Assembly: GCF_008727875.1 (NCBI RefSeq)
Contig: NZ_VTWS01000002.1
Span: forward strand, 868,001-932,000
Length of the DNA stretch: 64,000 bases
Origin: Larkinella humicola
GTDB taxonomy: Bacteria; Bacteroidota; Bacteroidia; Cytophagales; Spirosomataceae
Direction of reading: 5' to 3'
This document shows, one piece after another, positions 62,578 to 64,000 of the stretch (position 1 is the stretch's first letter; each line of letters starts with the position of its first letter). The notes under the pieces were generated by a model, which did no database searches, had not been told where the DNA came from, and saw only the letters and a list, made by a program, of their open reading frames with translations. The translations under genes and the position numbers were made by a program.

Positions 62578-64000
62578 ATGCCCAAAGACTCCTCCATCCG
62601 TTCGATTCTCATTATCGGCTCCGGCCCTATTGTCATCGGTCAGGCCTGCGAATTTGACTATGCCGGTTCCCAGGCCGCCCGTTCGCTGCGCGAAGAAGGC
62701 ATCGAGGTATCGCTCATTAACTCGAATCCGGCCACGATCATGACCGATCCGATCAATGCCGATTACGTCTATCTGAAACCGCTTGAGAAAAAATCCATCG
62801 TCGAAATTCTCAAAAAGCATCAGGAAGAAGGCCACCCCATCGATGCGGTTTTACCGACGATGGGCGGTCAGACGGCCCTGAACCTGGCCATTGACTGCGA
62901 CAAAGCGGGTGTCTGGAAAAAATACGGCGTCCGCATCATCGGCGTAGACATCAAAGCCATCGAGACCACCGAAGACCGCGAGAAATTCCGGTTGAAAATG
63001 CTCGAACTGGGCGTTGGCGTTTGCAAAGGGCGCACAGCCCGTTCGTTTCTCGAAGGAAAAGAAATTGCCCAGGAAATCGGTTTTCCGCTCGTCATCCGGC
63101 CGTCCTATACCCTCGGCGGAACCGGGGGCGGTTTTGTCGACCGACCCGAAGACTTCGATCAGGCCCTCAACAACGGGTTGCACGCTTCGCCGGTGCATGA
63201 GGTGCTGGTTGAACAGAGCGTGATGGGCTGGAAAGAATATGAGCTGGAACTCCTCCGCGACGGTGCCGGGAACTTCATCATCATCTGCTCCATCGAGAAC
63301 TTCGACCCGATGGGAATTCACACCGGCGACAGCATCACGGTGGCTCCGGCAATGACCCTGCCCGATACGCTCTACCAGCAAATGCGCGATCTGGCCATTA
63401 AAATGATGGATGGAATCGGGAAATTTGCCGGGGGCTGTAACGTCCAGTTTTCGGTTAATCCGGCCGACGACTCCATCATCGCCATTGAAATCAACCCGCG
63501 CGTGAGCCGGTCTTCGGCCCTGGCGTCGAAAGCCACCGGGTATCCGATTGCGAAAATCGCGGCCAAAATGGCGATTGGCTACAACCTGGATGAACTAATC
63601 AACCCGATCACCGGCTCGACCTCGGCATTCTTCGAACCCGCCATCGACTACGTGATTGTGAAAGTCCCGCGCTGGAATTTCGACAAATTTCCGGGTGCCG
63701 ACCGCTCGCTGGGTCTGCAAATGAAATCCGTAGGCGAAGCCATGGGCATTGGCCGCAATTTCCAGGAAGCTTTGCAGAAAGCCTGCCAGTCGCTCGAAAT
63801 CCGGCGCAACGGTCTGGGTGCCGACGGCCGGGAACTGACCGACCAGGCCGCGCTGACCTACAGCCTGGCACACCCAAGCTGGAACCGGCTGTTCCACATT
63901 TACGACGCCTTCAAAATCGGCATGTCGTTCAAAACCATCCAGAATCTGACCAAAATCGACAAGTGGTTTTTGTACCAGATCGAAGAACTGGTGGAGCTGG
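62578..64000 (+). CDS. carB: carbamoyl phosphate synthase large subunit, truncated by window end
   Basis: 474 codons are visible of a family that is normally about 1,070 residues. It starts MPKDSSIRSILIIGSGPIVIGQACEFDY. The first ATP-grasp domain is present: FPLVIRPSYTLGGTGGGF, VEQSVMGWKEYELEL, and IEINPRVSRSSALASKATGYP. CarB uses ATP, bicarbonate and ammonia to make carbamoyl phosphate for arginine and pyrimidines. carA is not in this window. Confidence 0.97.
   Translation, partial: MPKDSSIRSILIIGSGPIVIGQACEFDYAGSQAARSLREEGIEVSLINSNPATIMTDPINADYVYLKPLEKKSIVEILKKHQEEGHPIDAVLPTMGGQTALNLAIDCDKAGVWKKYGVRIIGVDIKAIETTEDREKFRLKMLELGVGVCKGRTARSFLEGKEIAQEIGFPLVIRPSYTLGGTGGGFVDRPEDFDQALNNGLHASPVHEVLVEQSVMGWKEYELELLRDGAGNFIIICSIENFDPMGIHTGDSITVAPAMTLPDTLYQQMRDLAIKMMDGIGKFAGGCNVQFSVNPADDSIIAIEINPRVSRSSALASKATGYPIAKIAAKMAIGYNLDELINPITGSTSAFFEPAIDYVIVKVPRWNFDKFPGADRSLGLQMKSVGEAMGIGRNFQEALQKACQSLEIRRNGLGADGRELTDQAALTYSLAHPSWNRLFHIYDAFKIGMSFKTIQNLTKIDKWFLYQIEELVEL

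Noticed and set aside
62387-62578. 63-codon frame upstream of carB
   Set aside because: No coding features; it spans the carB leader and ends at the carB start.

Overview
The window comes from the chromosome of a Bacteroidota bacterium, most likely a Cytophagales member of the Spirosoma/Larkinella type. Supporting signs are -7 promoter boxes of the TAnnTTTG type, a gliding/T9SS C-terminal sorting domain, an XrtN-type exosortase with its VIT-domain partner, DUF5723, DUF4142 and DUF1684 proteins, carotenoid genes of the CrtD/CrtA type, and many SPII lipoproteins. Genus is inferred from protein style only. I see no rRNA, tRNA, CRISPR array, insertion sequence or prophage.

Layout. 1-6.9 kb: a pair of exported M16 peptidases, a tiny HExxH membrane protein, a CPA-type antiporter, a carotenoid desaturase and a lipoprotein. 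6.9-11.7 kb: a PadR regulator with two related membrane proteins, divergent from an MsbA-like ABC exporter, then a zinc-ribbon HExxH protein. 12-16.6 kb: exosortase XrtN, its overlapping VIT/PEP-CTERM partner and a glycosyltransferase. 16.9-20.8 kb: nrdB, recX, a YceI lipoprotein, a cytochrome c and an AraC regulator. 21-25.9 kb: two exported RraA-like proteins divergent from an exported enolase-superfamily enzyme, then DUF1684. 26.4-31 kb: DUF4142 lipoprotein, esterase and PpiD. 31-37.1 kb: rdgB, two FKBP lipoproteins, nrnA, ndk, nth and an ECF sigma factor. 37.5-42.6 kb: [2Fe-2S] protein, YjjG, CrtA-like enzyme, coiled-coil lipoprotein, thioredoxin-like protein, rplU-rpmA and nfu. 42.7-48.4 kb: DUF5723 barrel, OmpA-like protein, stand-alone receiver and a T9SS-sorted adhesin-like protein. 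48.6-61.9 kb: recG, exported TPR-caspase, TIM-barrel protein, PhnD-like protein, DUF4369, DUF418, GNAT, ggt, a class D beta-lactamase and a large lipoprotein. The right edge holds the first 474 codons of carB, preceded by what looks like a decayed gene.

Genes that appear to work together: the two M16 subunits; XrtN and its PEP-CTERM substrate; PadR and its two membrane proteins; the exported sugar-acid-type enzymes; the sigma factor and its overlapping small partner; and the DUF5723/OmpA/receiver/T9SS-sorted set.

The most unusual feature is not a protein. Gene ends carry long palindromes whose arms are built from imperfect 7-bp tandem repeats. The two arms of one copy match each other almost perfectly, or differ by whole heptads, while copies differ from each other. 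Several share an apical GGCTGACGC/GCGTCAGCC core, and some supply the last codons of neighbouring genes. Two further gene-end palindrome families occur: CCTAAAGGGG type and GATTTGCAAATC type.
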